DNA of 64,000 nt from Chrysemys picta bellii (taxonomy: Eukaryota; Chordata; Testudines; Emydidae): NCBI RefSeq assembly GCF_011386835.1, contig NC_088800.1, forward strand, positions 25,658,572 through 25,722,571, given 5' to 3'. Of this stretch, positions 12,197 through 22,466 are shown piece after piece. The position numbers and the translations under genes are program-made. A model generated the notes under the pieces. It did not search any database, was not told where the DNA came from, and saw only the letters and a list, made by a program, of their open reading frames with translations. Numbering within the stretch: position 1 is the first letter of the stretch; the number at the start of each line of letters is the position of its first letter.

Positions 12197-13438
12197 GAGG
12201 CACCCTGAACCACCCTCCAGCTGCCGCTTGTTCAGAGCTGGATGATTTGGCAGCCACTGTGGTTTCAGACCCAGACACTTGTACTGATGCACCAACATTA
12301 GATGAACTGAAGTGCGCCATATGCAAACTGAAAAACAGATGCGCAGCCAGTGCTGACGGCATCCCCCCCAGAGCTGCTAAAATGTGCTATTGACCCTATA
12401 ACGCAAGGATGGGCAAACCTTTTGGCCTGAGGGCCACATTGGGGAATAGAAATTGTATGGCGGGCCATGAATGCTCACAAAATTGGGGTTGGGGTGCGGG
12501 AGGGGGTGTGGGAGGGGGTGGGGTTAGGGATGAGGAGTTTGGGGTGTAGGAGGGTGCTCTGTGCTGGGACCAAGGGTTCGGCGGGTGGGAGGGGGATCAG
12601 GGCTGGGGCAGGGTTGCGGGAAGGGGTACAGGTTCTGGCTGGGGGTGCAGGCTCTGGGGTGGAGCTAGGTATGAGCAGTTTGAGGTGCAAGAGGGCTGGG
12701 ATCAAGGGGTTTGGAGAGCAGGAGGGGGATCAGGGCTGGGCAGGGGGTTGTGGCATGGGGAGAGGCTCGGGGGGGGTGCCAGAGCGGGGCCGAGCCACAT
12801 GGTCCGGCCCTCGACCCAGCGCCCTGGCCGGAGCGCCGGAGTGGGGCCGAACTCCCGACCAAGCTCGCGGGCCGGCTTAAAATGGCTCGTGGGCCGGATC
12901 TGGCCTGCGGGCTGTAGTTTGCCCACCCCTGCTATAACACAATCACTTCTGGCCATCTTTCTTCTGATGTGGAGAACTAGAACCTTGCCAACTGCCTGGA
13001 AGGACGGTATTGTGATCTCACTTTACAAAGGCAATGGACTGCACAGTGAATGTAAGAGCTACAGGCTGATCACCTTGTTGTCCATGACAGGGAAGGTGTG
13101 TGTGCAAGTTCTGGTGGTGCATTTGGAGCCCCTGCTACATCGGAAGTGTCACCCCCAACAGTCAGGTTTTACGAGGAACAGGTTCACATTAGACGCCATT
13201 TTGTCCCTTTGCTTGTTGGTGGAGATACACTGTGAGTTCAAGAAGCCTCTGCACATGATGTATGTTGATCTTAAGGCTGCGTTTGATTCAGTTGACTGAG
13301 TCATGCTATGGAAGTCCTTAAAAGGCGTAGGTGTCCCAACCACTCTGCTGGACTTGCTTTGTGAGCTGCATAATGGAACCACTGCCCATGGACGTCTTGA
13401 GAATCAGATGTCAGCACCTTTTACATCAGTATCTGGTG
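12197..13438 (+). pseudogene. RTE-like non-LTR reverse transcriptase fragment
   Basis: Translation gives PTLDELKCAICKLK and DGIPPELLKCAIDPIT before position 12,396. After the inserted element the same frame resumes with QSLLAIFLLMWRTR, WKDGIVISLYKGNG, LITLLSMTGKV, HPQQSGFT and the RT motif-A sequence VDLKAAFDSVD (12,940-13,296). An in-frame TGA follows at 13,297, probably a decayed CGA, and coding resemblance continues to SAPFTSVSGV before the sequence breaks off at 13,438. Neither the RT catalytic YxDD-type box nor an endonuclease is present. The phrasing resembles RTE-clade LINEs; the clade is inferred from memory. Confidence 0.7.
12404..12931. mobile_element. hAT-type GC-rich element inside RTE fragment
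   Basis: Left end CAAGGATGGGCAAACC, right end GTTTGCCCACCCCTG. The flanking 8-bp duplication is CTATAACG at 12,396-12,403 and CTATAACA at 12,932-12,939, one mismatch. Removing the element plus one duplicate restores the reading frame of the RTE-like RT (DPIT|QSLL). The interior is G-rich with a degenerate 'ggggtgcaggagggtgctc' module shared with the elements at 51.3 and 58.6 kb. Long frames here are compositional. Confidence 0.85.
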
Positions 13439-14376
13439 TCTTCCTCTTCCTCGTCTGACTCAAGTGAGAACGATTCTGGTGCATCACGAACCGGCAGTCC
13501 TTCTCAGTGGGGTACTGGGCGTATAGCTGATGGAATGTTTGGATAATGCACAGTCCACTTTTTCTTCTTTGACACACCTTTCCCAACTGGAGGCACCATG
13601 CAGAAGTAACAATTGCTGGTATGATCTGTTGGCTCTCTCCAAATCATTGGCACTGCAAAAGGCATAGATTTCCTTTTCCTGTTCAACCACTGGCGAAGAT
13701 TTGTTGCACAAACGTTGCAGCATATGTGTGGGGCCCACCTCTTGTCCTGATCTCCAATTTTGCAGCCAAAATAAAGGTGATAGGCTTTCTTAACCATAGT
13801 GGTTATACTGTGCTTTTGTGATGCAAAAGTCACTTCACCACAAACATAGCAGAAGTTATCTGCACTGTTCTTACAAGTACGAGGCATCTCTGCTCACTTT
13901 GGCTAAACAGAAATGTGTCCCTTTGCAAAATCAAACACTGACAAATAAGAGAGCACGACACTGTATGATTTCTAGAGCTGATATAGGGCAATTTGTTCAG
14001 CAGAGTGATGTAAGCTTTGTTATGATTGCATCATCCATGACTTCTAGGAATAATAATAATAATACCAGCTTCAGATTTGCATCATTCATTGTTTTGCCTA
14101 AAAAGCAAGTACTGTCCAAACCCAGTCATAGATTTATTCATAGATCCAGTCAAAGATGTATTTTAGTCATTTCTGGTTTAAATTGAGATCCCTTCCCTTT
14201 ATAACTCACTTATCCTCCGCCATTCCCAAGTCAAGGGTGGTATATACTGACCCAATAGCATATCTTGAAAACTAGAGCCAATCAACAATTTTGAGCATCA
14301 TTTTTGTTCTCAGTGACCCAGAATTAGTAAAGTTTGACTACATTTATTTCAGAAGCATTTTGGCAGTAGAGCAGTG
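13439..14376 (-). mobile_element. Partial inverted copy of CACTG-ended transposon
   Basis: This is the reverse-complement counterpart of 3027 to about 3964. It keeps the CACTGCTCTAC end (at 14,376) and the first ~940 bp, then stops within the acidic-codon run (gaggaagaggaaga) and abuts the RTE-like fragment. Either the rest was lost by internal deletion or the copy was broken by rearrangement. With the 3.0 kb copy it forms a pair of ~0.9 kb inverted repeats about 9.5 kb apart. Confidence 0.85.
13504..13887 (-). pseudogene. N-terminal transposase fragment, CACTG element
   Basis: The frame starts with MPRTCKNSADNFCYVCGEV, homologous to the start of the protein at 3511, and keeps the paired-cysteine region (FCYVC, ICCNVC, NCYFC). 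The early stop and 1-base deletion of the other copy are absent here, so those two lesions are private to the 3.5 kb copy. This frame ends at its own TGA (glycine codon GGA to TGA, after RPVPH). No catalytic part remains. Confidence 0.75.
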
Positions 14377-14727
14377 TATCAGGATCATGAGCTCTTATTT
14401 TTTAATGTAAAGAGCATATGTAAGGCTCCATGCAAATTAAGAATGACCTTCAGGCTCCTGGCAAGTTGCCAATGCACAAGCTTTGGGCACCTCAGTCTCA
14501 ACCAAAGTGTTTAGATGTGCCTGACTTTATAAGAAGTTTGTATCAGAAAACAAGTGGAGAATGGATGCAGAAACATTGTTTTTTAATGAAAAAAATTGAG
14601 CCATGTATGAACAGATATTATGGGAGATTTTTACTTGTATTTTTTCTAAAAAAATGGTTCTCAAGCTAAGATTATAGACCACCAGTGGTTTGCAGAGAAA
14701 GCCTTTTGTGGCGTTCTGTAGAAAGAA
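14377..14727. other. Intergenic sequence, no gene recognised
   Basis: A 79-codon frame near 14,430-14,669 has no recognisable motif. Nothing else stands out. Confidence 0.4.
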
Positions 14728-14824
14728 ACTTTGGCTCTATCTACACCAGCCTTTTTCCCTTTCCACGTTGCTACTGCCAGTTTACCTCTACTGTAGTAGA
14801 TGGGAGTGCTAGCATGGACACAGC
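14728..14824. mobile_element. Short MITE-like fragment
   Basis: Begins GGCTCTATCTACACCAGCC-like and ends 'gcatggacacagc' before TTA, matching the end style of the TTA-flanked elements elsewhere in the window. Diverged; boundaries approximate. Confidence 0.45.
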
Positions 14825-16130
14825 TTAGACAGTTATTGGCATTTTAATCACCATATTTTCTTACCCTTCTCACAGTAGGTCTTAGATGACCCACTCCTTA
14901 AAATGCTGATAGCTGCCTGAACCTTTTGTACACTAGCAACACAGTTGCCAACAGGGATAGTGATGGTAGGAAATTTTAGGAATTAAAAGCTAGTGAAATC
15001 AAGGCTGTAGAGAAAAAAGTAGTAAAGGGTTGGGAGGAGACGTGGGTTCATGAGACCAGTCATGTTGTATGCTGATGCCTCCTGCAATAGATTTTGAGAG
15101 AACTCAGTACCTTGCAGCATCAGGCCCAAAGAAAGGCTCTGACAAAATTATATGCAGAATGGAAAATCACATAAGGTAGATGAATGTTTGTTCACTAGCT
15201 GAATAGGGTGGATTGTTGTGGTCCCTTGTTTCATTTTTGCAATGCTTTCCAATTTCATGACTCAAGCTCACTTATGGGAGATAAGGGAGAAGTTACAGAA
15301 TAGGGGAGAATTCTGAATCTAAGTCCTTCCTGTGCTGTCAGACATTGCATAGGGCAAAACAAGGCTCACTCATTCCTGTCTATCCTCTTTGCATGTCTTT
15401 TGTGTTAAATCCCATAAGTTTTCCCTCTCTGAGTACTGTTTGATGCAGGGATTTTTTCAGTGTGTCCCCTTTGTCTGTCCCTCCAGCTGCCCAATGGCAC
15501 ACCTGCTATGACAGATGCTCTGGTTTCATTCCTTACACATCCCAGATATTTCCATCTTCTTTTCTAGATAACTTTAGCAGTAAGGGGTGTGTTGAATTCT
15601 CTGAAGAATCTCAGCATTTGTTATAAATTATTCCATTTAATATTAGGGCAGCAATATACAAACTAACATTTAAAAAAGTAAATCAATTCAAAAAAGCACA
15701 GGGGGAGGCAGCTTGGCCTGATACCTCATTACTGATGTAAAGGATGGATACTTTTGGGAGTAAAAATGTCATATGAAAACTCCAGGGAATTAGCATGAGG
15801 AAAGAAGAACTTGTCAACCTCTAACAATACAGCATAGATACAGATTAAACTAATGTGATGTTTCGTATTACTCATAGGAATGCCAAAAATGTTTTCCTTC
15901 CCTATTTATTACTTATGGAATCTACTCCATTGCGTCCCTTCTTGTCTGTAGATAATTTAAATAATTTAAATTATTCCCTCTGCAAAAGAAACAATCCTAA
16001 GGGAAAAAAGTAAAACCAACTAGCAACTCTTTTTTGGAAACAAAGGTATGTCATGGCTGGCATGAGCAATATCTCAGAAGCTGGAGTAGTACTTTGCCAA
16101 AAAGGAAATTAAATAAAATCAAACCAGATT
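14825..16130. other. Intergenic sequence, no gene recognised
   Basis: No supported exon or clear repeat in about 1.3 kb. Confidence 0.4.
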
Positions 16131-16245
16131 CAGTTAAGAACCTAAGCACAAGCTTAACTTTAAGCATATCATTAGTCCAATTGAATTACTCATGTGTTTT
16201 AAATTAAGCACATGCTTAAGTATCTTGCTGAATTAGGAGCTTGGT
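16131..16245. repeat. Old palindromic repeat ('aagcacatgcttaa' type)
   Basis: Contains 'acaagcttaactttaagca' and, further on, 'attaagcacatgcttaag' with internal dyad symmetry. Related sequence appears at 29,405-29,520 and about 29,985-30,030. It looks like an ancient amniote interspersed repeat; I cannot name the family. Confidence 0.5.
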
Positions 16246-16759
16246 TGCACTATGAATCTTTCAAAAAAAATCAGATTCCTCACCCAAATCTTTGTAAAGC
16301 AATTCACATGGCAAGCATCTTGCAGAGAGAATAGCAAGGGCTCACATTTTATACATAGCTGCTGCTTGCTTTTGTGTAGGCCTGGGATATTTTTACAGGA
16401 ATATCCACAGTTGTTGCTGTCATAGAGGTAGATTTGTACATCTTTATTGGCATGCATTCAAATATTCCATAAAAAGTTCAGCACTCAAACCCTAGCCAGG
16501 TTGGTAGTTATCCTCTGTTGGCTCTTCATTATGGTTGACTGAAATGGTGGTTTCATTTCAGTTCCTCTTGGACAACAAGGACATAACAAAAAACACAATC
16601 ATAAATGGCACTAACTAGCTTTAATTTGCAGCCTTGTTGTTAATGTCAAACAGTGTAAAGGCTGAATGTAAAATGAACTATCAGCTCCTCCTTAGAGGCA
16701 GGCCTGGATTAACCATTTGTGGGCCCAGCACCAAACATATTTGTGGGCTCCCATGGTTT

Positions 16760-17476
16760 GGGCCCTATCAAATTCGTGGCCATGAAAAATGTGTCACGGA
16801 CTGTGAAATCTGGTCTTTTGTGTGCTTTTACCCTATATATACAGATTTCATGGGCCCAGACCTGCGTTTCTCAAATTGGGGGTCCTAACCCAAAAAGGAG
16901 TTGGGGGGGGGGCGTAGTATTGCCACCCTTACTTTTGCGCTGCCTTCAGAGCTGGTTAGTTGGAGAGCAGCAGCTGTTGGCCAGGCACCCAGCTCTGAAG
17001 GCAGCGCCCCGCCAGCAGCAGTGCAGAAGTAAGGGTGGCAATACCATACCATGCCACCCTTACTTCTGTGCTTCTGCCTTCAGGGCTGAGCGGCCAAAAA
17101 GTTGCAGCTGCTGACTGAGGGCTCAGCGCTGAAGTAAGAGTGGCAATACCTTTCCATGCCATCCTTACTTCTGTGCTGCTGCTGGCGGCAGCTCTGCCTT
17201 CACAGCTGAGATCCCGGCCAGCAGCCGCTGCTCTCCAGCTGCCCAGTTCTGAAGGCAGTGCTGTCACCAGCAACAGCACAGAAGTAAGGGTGGCAATACC
17301 ACAATCCTCCTTACAATAACCTTGCAACCCCCCCATAACTCCTTTTTGGGTCAGGACCCCTACAATTACAACACCATGAAATTTCAGATTTAAATAGCTG
17401 AAATAATGAAATTTATTATTTTAAAAATCCTATGACCATGAAATTGACCAAAATGGACCGTGAATTTGGTAGGGCC
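16760..17476. mobile_element. Middle element of nest, GGGCCCTA ends
   Basis: Left end GGGCCCTATCAAATTCGTGG; right end reads, reversed, GGCCCTACCAAATTCACGG. This is an inverted repeat of about 19 bp with three mismatches. Subterminal sequence on both sides repeats 'ccatgaaa' and 'atttcatgg' phrases. No clear target duplication. Confidence 0.65.
16870..17373. mobile_element. Inner element of nest with repeated hairpin units
   Basis: Left end carries GGGGGTCCTAACCCAAAAAG, right end the inverse (CTTTTTGGGTCAGGACCCCT). Inside, 'aagtaagggtggcaatacc' and its inverse 'gccacccttacttctgtgc' alternate several times between 16,915 and 17,312, with 'ctgccttcagagctgg'-type spacers: a cluster of short hairpins. 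Frames of 126-131 codons on both strands are products of this repetition. Confidence 0.65.
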
Positions 17477-17620
17477 GCACCCATGGGACAGTATAGCAGG
17501 AGTTCCAGAACCTCCCCACCCTGCCTCTTTCTCCCGAGACCCCACTCCTGCCCCGTCTCTTCCCCCCATGGCCTTGCCACTCACTGATCTCCCTCCGCTT
17601 CGCCCCCCCCCCGGGTTTAA

Positions 17621-18274
17621 GCAAAGTGAATGAAGTAATTGTATGCTTTGCCTTTATATGTCCATATACTTCCTTTCTGACAAACAAGCAAAGTTGGTCA
17701 CGTGGACCAACTATTCACTTCCAAGAAATGCAGGCACAAACATGCATGAAACTTTTCCCCATAAATGAGCTTAGTTTGGTCATTCATAACTCCATATAAT
17801 TTTTGACCGCTCAGTGCATGGCACTTTCTAAAGCCAGATCTTAATTACATGTATTACTAAATGTCTTAATCTGATAAAAAAGAGTTGTTTTTAATTTCTT
17901 TAACATCCAAAAATCAAAGATGTCAGGACATGGTAACAAACTCTACATAATAGTAAAATTATAAAACAAATATACCAGAGCAGGATTAGAATTAAATCCT
18001 TGAGATTTCAATATCTGCACAGGATAAAATGCACAACTTCCAGTAACAACAATAGAAAAGTAATGTCTAATGCTCATCTCATTGTGCTGAAGAGGGTGTT
18101 GTGGGGTTTTTTTTTTGCCTTAATTTCTGGGGGACAGCCCAGGACTGAGCTGGCAGGGAGCTGTGCGTTGGGAGTGATGCGCACCAGCAGAGCTGGGGGG
18201 GAGCCCAGGGTTGGGCTATCAGGGGGCTGCGTGGGTCAATCCCTGGAGCAAGACATGGACCGGAGATAAGCACA
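17621..18274. other. Intergenic sequence, no gene recognised
   Basis: AT-rich, turning GC-rich after about 18,125 ('gcccaggactgagctgg' repeated in variant form as 'gcccagggttgggctat'). No gene. Confidence 0.4.
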
Positions 18275-18515
18275 GTGAGGTGTGGGGGTGCAGATAGGAT
18301 CTTCCCGGGGCGGCGCGGAGCTCACCGCCGTAGTCGACTCTTTGGGAGCCAGTCTCTCTTGCCAGCCGAGCTGCAGCTCCTCCAGCTCTTCCCACCTAGT
18401 GGGGAGGCTGCCTGCAGTTACTCCTGTAACCGGACTTTTAGTGTCCGATCAGCACTCCTGATTGGACACTGCCAGGTCCTCTTTTCGGTTTCCGGTCGAA
18501 AACCGAATACCTGGC
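18275..18515 (-). mobile_element. Fragment related to the 26.7 kb hAT-type element
   Basis: Read on the minus strand, the phrases 'gttgccaggt', 'gaccggaaaccgaaaag', 'gacctggcagtgtcc' and 'aaaagtccggtta' match the left part of the element at 26,697 in order. Target duplications were not identified. Confidence 0.55.
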
Positions 18516-19737
18516 AACAGGGGCACTGGAATATGGGCAACTGAGGGGCCACGGCCCCATCATTTTTTCCCTGCTTTAAGGGCAAGCGACGGGGTTTGGA
18601 GGGGGTGGAGAGGAGTGAGCGGTGGGCGGGGGAGACAGAGAGGAGCGAGCGGTGGGTGGGGCCTCAGGGGAAGAAGCGGAGCAGGGGCAGGGCCACGGTC
18701 CAGGCACTGGTATGAGCCCTTTCTGAGTGTGGGCCCGGTGCCACGGAGCCATTGTAAACCTGATACTGAATGGAGGTAGTTTCCCCCATCCAGGCTCCTA
18801 TTGCCCATTCTATACTGACTTCAAAATAAATCGAAGGCTTAGTTTTCAAATGCAATTAACTTTTTAATCCCCCACAAACATAATTTTACAAGAATCTTCC
18901 TATACTGAATATGCCGTCACATGCCGGATATCTGATCATGGTAAAGCAAAATCATAGTGCACCAGAGGACAGGAAAACAGAAATGTTTCTGAGCAAAATG
19001 CCTATATTTGATATTATCTGAGTAGGCTACAAACCTCTACTAAGGATTATGTTTTAAGACAGAGATGTTTAAAGTACTTTTACAGTATTTAATATTGATT
19101 TAATATGATTACATTTTCAAACTATAAGTTACTCTTTTGATTATTAAACTATAATTAATTCAGGAGGCACACTAATTTACAGCCTAACACCAGCTCTCCA
19201 TATGATGTAACTTTTCCGCAAGATGGACACTAAACAGCAAGTCTCAGGTGCATTAATTGTGGTTAAATACAATAAAACATTTAAGAATCAGAGCTGAGCA
19301 AATCAAATTCAAGAACAATTTCTACAGTGAATATAGCATCTTTTCTGGTTGTACAGTACCATTTCTGATTTTTCAGTTATTTTGTTTCAGTGCATGTTTG
19401 TAAGTGCTAAATATCATATTTGATTTAGCTGTTCTTATGGTCTTTTGGGGAAGATAGGTAGGTGGGTGATCACACATATCACATCATAAAGGTCTGAGTT
19501 CCATTTCCGAGATGTAATGAGGAGGAAGTAAGGACTTTATGACAGCCTCAGCCCAGAGTTTCTTTGCTGTGAATCTCAACCTCAATTTTACATTAATAAA
19601 AATTTTAAATTAAATATACAATGAATGAATCAAGTGAAACATTACAAAATATGTTTTTATTAACCAGAGCAACTATAGTGCAATTGTTTAATATGCTTAT
19701 TTTCACATTTAAAGGGATGTGTACGGTATGCCGTATG
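18516..19737. other. Intergenic sequence, no gene recognised
   Basis: G-rich to about 18,700, AT-rich afterwards. No exon, RNA gene or named repeat. Confidence 0.4.
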
Positions 19738-21205
19738 AGTTTTGAAAACTCATGGCGATCGGGGGAGGTCCCAGATGACTGGAAAAAGGCTAATGTAGTG
19801 CCCATCTTTAAAAAAGGGAAGAAGGAGGATCCGGGGAACTACAGGCCAGTCAGCCTCACCTCAGTCCCTGGAAAAATTATGGAGCAGGTCCTCAAGGAAT
19901 CAATTATGAAACATTTAGAGGAAAGGAAAGTGATCAGGAACAGTCAGCATGGATTCACGAAGGGGAAGTCGTGCCTGACTAACCTAATTGCCTTCTATGA
20001 TGAGATAACTGGCTCTGTGGATGAGGGGAAAGCAGTGGATGTGTTATTTCTTGACTTTAGCAAAGCTTTTGATACTGTCTCCCACAGTATTCTTGCCACC
20101 AAGTTAAAGAAGTATGGGCTGGATGAATGGACTGTAAGGTGGATAGAAAGCTGGCTAGATCGTCGGGCTCAACGGGTAGTGATCAATGGCTCCATGTCTA
20201 GTTGGCAGCCGGTTTCAAGTGGAGTGCCCCAAGGGTCGGTCCTGGGGCCGGTTTTGTTTAATATCTTTATTAATGATCTGGAGGATGGTGTGGACTGCAC
20301 TCTCAGCAAGTTTGCAGATGACACTAAACTAGGAGGCGTGGTAGATACACTAGAGGGTAGGGATCGAATACAGAGGGACCTAGACAAATTAGAGGATTGG
20401 GCAGAAAAAAACCTGATGAGGTTCAACAAGGACAAGTGCAGAGTCCTGCACTTAGGACGGAAGAATCCCATGCACTGCTACAGACTAGGGACCGAATGGC
20501 TAGGTAGCAGTTCTGCTGAAAAGGACCTAGGGGTCACAGTGGACGAGAAGCTGGATATGAGTCAACAGTGTGCTCTTGTTGCCAAGAAGGCTAACGGCAT
20601 TTTGGGCTGTATAAGTAGGGGCATTGCCAGCAGATCGAGGAACGTGATCGTTCCCCTTTATTCGACATTGGTGAGGCCTCATCTGGAATACTGTGTCCAG
20701 TTTTGGGCCCCACACTACAAGAAGGATGTGGAAAAATTGGAAAGAGTCCAGCGGAGGGCAACAAAAATGATTAGGGGTCTGGAGCACATGACTTATGAGG
20801 AGAGGCTGAGAGAACTGGGATTGTTTAGTCTCCAGAAGAGAAGAATGAGGGGGGATTTGATAGCAGCCTTCAACTACCTGAAGGGGAGTTCCAAAGAGGA
20901 TGGAGCTCGGCTGTTCTCAGTGGTGGCAGAGGACAGAACAAGGAGCAATGGTCTCAAGTTGCGGTGGGGGAGGTCCAGGTTGGATATCAGGAAAAACTAT
21001 TTCACTAGGAGGGTGGTGAAACACTGGAATGCGTTACCTAGGGAGGTGGTGGAGTCTCCTTCCTTGGAGGTTTTTAAGGCCCGGCTTGACAAAGCCCTGG
21101 CTGGGATGATTTAGCTGGGAATTGGTCCTGCTTTGAGCAGGGGGTTGGACTAGATGACCTCTTGAGGTCCCTTCCAACTCTGATATTCTATGATTCTATG
21201 TAAAC
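19738..21205 (+). mobile_element. 5'-truncated CR1 LINE with open RT frame
   Basis: CR1 sequence begins abruptly at about 19,738 ('gaaaactcatggcgatc') and runs to the CR1 3' terminus: 'gatgacctcttgaggtccc', 'ttccaactctgatattc' and a closing tandem 'tatgattctatg'. It is about 1.47 kb long and lacks the endonuclease and ORF1. The retained part has no stop or frameshift, so it is a young insertion. No target duplication is evident, as is usual for CR1. Confidence 0.95.
19739..21114 (+). CDS. CR1 ORF2 reverse transcriptase, C-terminal part
   Basis: An uninterrupted frame of about 458 codons belongs to CR1; the 40 codons before it (from 19,621) are host flank read through. RT motifs are complete: [16 protein letters not shown] (motif 1), [10 protein letters not shown] (motif 2), [12 protein letters not shown] (motif A with the catalytic aspartate), [20 protein letters not shown] (motif B) and FADDTKLG (motif C with the aspartate pair). 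The thumb and CR1 C-terminal region follow ([51 protein letters not shown]). The protein would copy CR1 RNA at a nick in DNA, but here it lacks the N-terminal endonuclease and a promoter, so the copy is not autonomous. Confidence 0.9.
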
Positions 21206-22242
21206 TTTTTTTGATATTGCCTTAGTTGTGAGTAGCACAACTTTAAATTATTAAACAGAGAAGAAATTTTACAGTGAATCTAATGTGCTTTTCACTACTC
21301 AAGTAGTGAACTTCACTTTGATAATGAACGTTCATTTTTGTCTCTGCATTTCACTTTCTGCTTCTCATGCAATAACAAGATCTTGTAATGTTTTGGTTGC
21401 AGACACCATAGGGAACTGTTCAACTCTAAATAAACAGAATACCTCTCTCTCTCTCCATGAACACATTTATTATCATAAGGTATTTTTTGCAGAAAATGTG
21501 GGAAATTAAGTATAACCTCCACTTTCAATTTAAACTTTTTGGGAATGCCCCTTTTATTCAGGTTGGCCAAAAGCGTAAAAACTAATTTATTCCTGTTTCA
21601 TATTAGATGTTTTTCTGTTCTCCACGCTTTGTTAACCAAAGGTTTAGGGCCTTATAACTCACAAGTTTTATTTAAAAGCACTGTTACATAAATTGTCTGA
21701 CACTGCCTTAAAAATGACTGCAGAGTTTTTTACCTGTCAATACACTGGTCCATTGTTTGTCCCACAACAACTGATGCAAGAAATTCAGCTTGGGGGTCTG
21801 TGTGGAGAGAAGAGCAATAAGGCAGAAGGAAGTGGATTTTCAATTATTTTGTATGAAAATGCAACTATTTAATATCTTGATAGCTACACTTTTTTACAAT
21901 GATTTGAGATCTTAAATGTTATTTATTTTTCAAAAAGGCTATTCAGCTCATCTTTTGTTATCTGCTGTAGTTGGTTACTATAAGGGCAATGGCTGATTTT
22001 CATAGGTGAGGTTGACCCATGGCTCTCATTGACTTTAAGTGTATTTCTGGGTGTGCAGCATGTTTAAAAATTAGATCATTTATTTTTAGAAGCTATCCAA
22101 TTTTTTGTTCACTCTGAATTGTTCAGCAGCCTATAATATGTGAGATAAGTTTGGTCTCTGGTTCTCAGATGACAGGCGTTTGCATCAGCCACAAAAACAC
22201 ATCACAATTGAGATCAATTGACACCTTTGCTACCAGTCTGAG
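21206..22242. other. Intergenic sequence, no gene recognised
   Basis: AT-rich with short frames only. No supported feature. Confidence 0.4.
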
Positions 22243-22466
22243 GCCTGGTCTATGTTAGTAGATTAAAATCAACCTAGTTACTTTGGTGCAGCCCCTAATA
22301 GAGATGCACTTAAACTGGTATAAATTGACAATTTAGCTTAATGCACTAGCAGTTCCAGTGCATCTATATTAATGGTTTGCACAGATGTGTGTATGCATGT
22401 ATGTATGTTGATTTTAAGTTGATATTTTTACACCAGGGCAAGTTTCCTAATATAGATCAGCCCTTA
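22243..22466. mobile_element. MITE-like element ('ggcctggtctat' ends)
   Basis: Left end GGCCTGGTCTATGTTAG, right end CCTAATATAGATCAGCCC followed by TTA. The ends are imperfect inverted repeats of the same type as the element at 55,085. The left flank is TGA rather than TTA, so the duplication is imperfect. Confidence 0.6.

Larger units (their letters stand above)
16697..17620. mobile_element. Outer GC-rich element of a three-level nest
   Basis: Left flank reads 'aggcctggattaacc' and 'tttgtgggcccagcacc'. The right flank after 17,476 continues 'cacccatgggacagt' and a C-rich tract to about 17,620. The two flanks read like parts of one known type of turtle repeat that another element has split. 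Its own ends are not resolved. Confidence 0.45.

Noticed and set aside
12467..13299. 137- and 204-codon + frames at 12.5-13.3 kb as a host gene
   Set aside because: The first is G-rich hAT-type sequence. The second starts in that sequence and runs into the RTE-like RT; only the RT part is real coding and it belongs to a LINE.
16900..17312. Regularly spaced short repeats resembling a CRISPR array
   Set aside because: Units alternate in orientation and sit inside inverted-repeat elements of a vertebrate genome; spacers are not unique and no cas genes exist.
16719..17336. 131- and 126-codon frames on opposite strands
   Set aside because: Both are read from the alternating hairpin units of the innermost nested element; neither has protein-like conservation.
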